DNA of 5,788 nt from Alphaproteobacteria bacterium. GTDB taxonomy: Bacteria > Pseudomonadota > Alphaproteobacteria > JAJFFI01. The translations under genes were made by a program, and so were the position numbers. The notes under the pieces were generated by a model. That model did not search any database. It saw only the letters and a list, made by a program, of their open reading frames with translations, and had not been told where the DNA came from. Where the stretch lies: positions 1-5,788 of the forward strand of contig JAJFFI010000467.1 in the NCBI GenBank assembly GCA_021776755.1. Direction: 5' to 3'. This document shows, one piece after another, positions 1 to 5,788 of this stretch. Position 1 is the first letter of the stretch. The number at the start of each line of letters is the position of its first letter.

Positions 1-1272
<1,272 letters not shown>

Positions 1273-1289
1273 AACGAACCTACCGAACA

Positions 1290-1335
1290 CCGGTGCGGCG
1301 GCGGTCCTCTCCCCAGAGGTCCCGCGCCGCACCGG
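1290..1335 (+). repeat. Inverted repeat forming a long hairpin in the rpoB-rpoC spacer
   Basis: The arms ccggtgcggcg (1290-1300) and cgccgcaccgg (1325-1335) are perfectly complementary over 11 bp. Inside them, cgg (1302-1304) can pair with ccg (1322-1324), and cctct (1306-1310) pairs with agagg (1315-1319) around a cccc loop, with G1301 bulged and a small internal loop. The whole element is therefore one long, mostly paired hairpin beginning 17 nt after the rpoB stop codon. It is not followed by a T-run, so it does not look like a classical intrinsic terminator. Possible roles are mRNA processing or stabilisation, partial attenuation, or a dispersed palindromic repeat. The structure is read directly from sequence; the role is unknown. 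Confidence 0.8.
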
Positions 1336-1339
1336 ACGA

Positions 1340-5707
<4,368 letters not shown>

Positions 5708-5717
5708 CGCAGATCAC

Positions 5718-5756
5718 GGAGCCGGCGCCTGGAAGCGAATTCCGGGCGCCGGCTCC
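5718..5756 (+). terminator. Hairpin after rpoC, probable transcription terminator or attenuator
   Basis: ggagccggcgcc (5718-5729) pairs perfectly with ggcgccggctcc (5745-5756). The stem continues inward with tggaa (5730-5734) against ttccg (5740-5744), one T-G wobble included, leaving a 5-nt gcgaa loop. The result is a 17-bp stem that starts 10 nt after the rpoC stop codon, where the end of the operon is expected. It is followed by ccgcgatccctgccc and not by a T-run, so intrinsic termination is less certain; it could instead be a 3'-end protecting or read-through attenuating structure ahead of a downstream operon such as rpsL-rpsG-fusA, which lies outside the window. Confidence 0.55.
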
Positions 5757-5766
5757 CGCGATCCCT

Positions 5767-5788
5767 GCCCGGAACCTCGTTCCTGGGC
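5767..5788 (+). repeat. Second, imperfect hairpin at the right window edge
   Basis: gcccggaac (5767-5775) can pair with gttcc and gggc (5779-5783 and 5785-5788) around a 3-nt ctc loop, with T5784 bulged. It begins 10 nt after the first post-rpoC hairpin and the window ends on its last paired base, so the stem may extend and a T-run could follow unseen. Confidence 0.45.

Noticed and set aside
1290..1335. Intrinsic terminator between rpoB and rpoC
   Set aside because: The stem is strong but no T-run follows, and termination here would cut off an essential gene with no visible promoter of its own; at most partial attenuation is plausible.

Overview
The window is the distal end of a bacterial RNA polymerase beta/beta-prime operon: the last 423 codons of rpoB, a 112-nt spacer, a complete rpoC of 1440 codons, and 81 nt of downstream DNA. 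Both genes are on the + strand and together fill about 97% of the window. No RNA gene, mobile element, CRISPR array, phage remnant or accessory gene is visible.

The DNA is GC-rich with strongly GC-ending codons. The protein wording is that of Alphaproteobacteria: RpoB reads '[13 protein letters not shown]', and RpoC carries the Proteobacterial SI3 insertion in its trigger loop. The segment around 'RMLLSELLP' and '[15 protein letters not shown]' of RpoC resembles, from memory, Rhodospirillales-type sequences more than Rhizobiales or Rhodobacterales. The order is therefore an inference and the class is fairly secure.

Layout: 1-1272 is the 3' part of rpoB (lineage-variable SI2 region, then the NTP-binding lysines and the C-terminal clamp/anchor). 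1273-1384 is the rpoB-rpoC spacer, mostly occupied by two consecutive perfect or near-perfect inverted repeats and ending in an AGGAG ribosome binding site. 1385-5707 is rpoC. 5708-5788 holds a 17-bp hairpin and a second, imperfect hairpin that runs to the window edge; neither is followed by a T-run inside the window.

The two products assemble with two alpha subunits and omega into core RNA polymerase. Beta-prime supplies the metal-chelating aspartates, bridge helix, trigger loop and both zinc sites. The visible part of beta supplies residues that contact the initiating nucleotide and the C-terminal segment that docks on beta-prime.

This is an ordinary housekeeping region and I found no undescribed system. 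Points worth a second look are the paired hairpins between rpoB and rpoC, an approximately 50-residue charged insertion in RpoC near residues 521-582, the T-tract-less hairpins after rpoC, and the complete absence of TTA, CTA and TCA codons, which opens a very long but spurious antisense reading frame.
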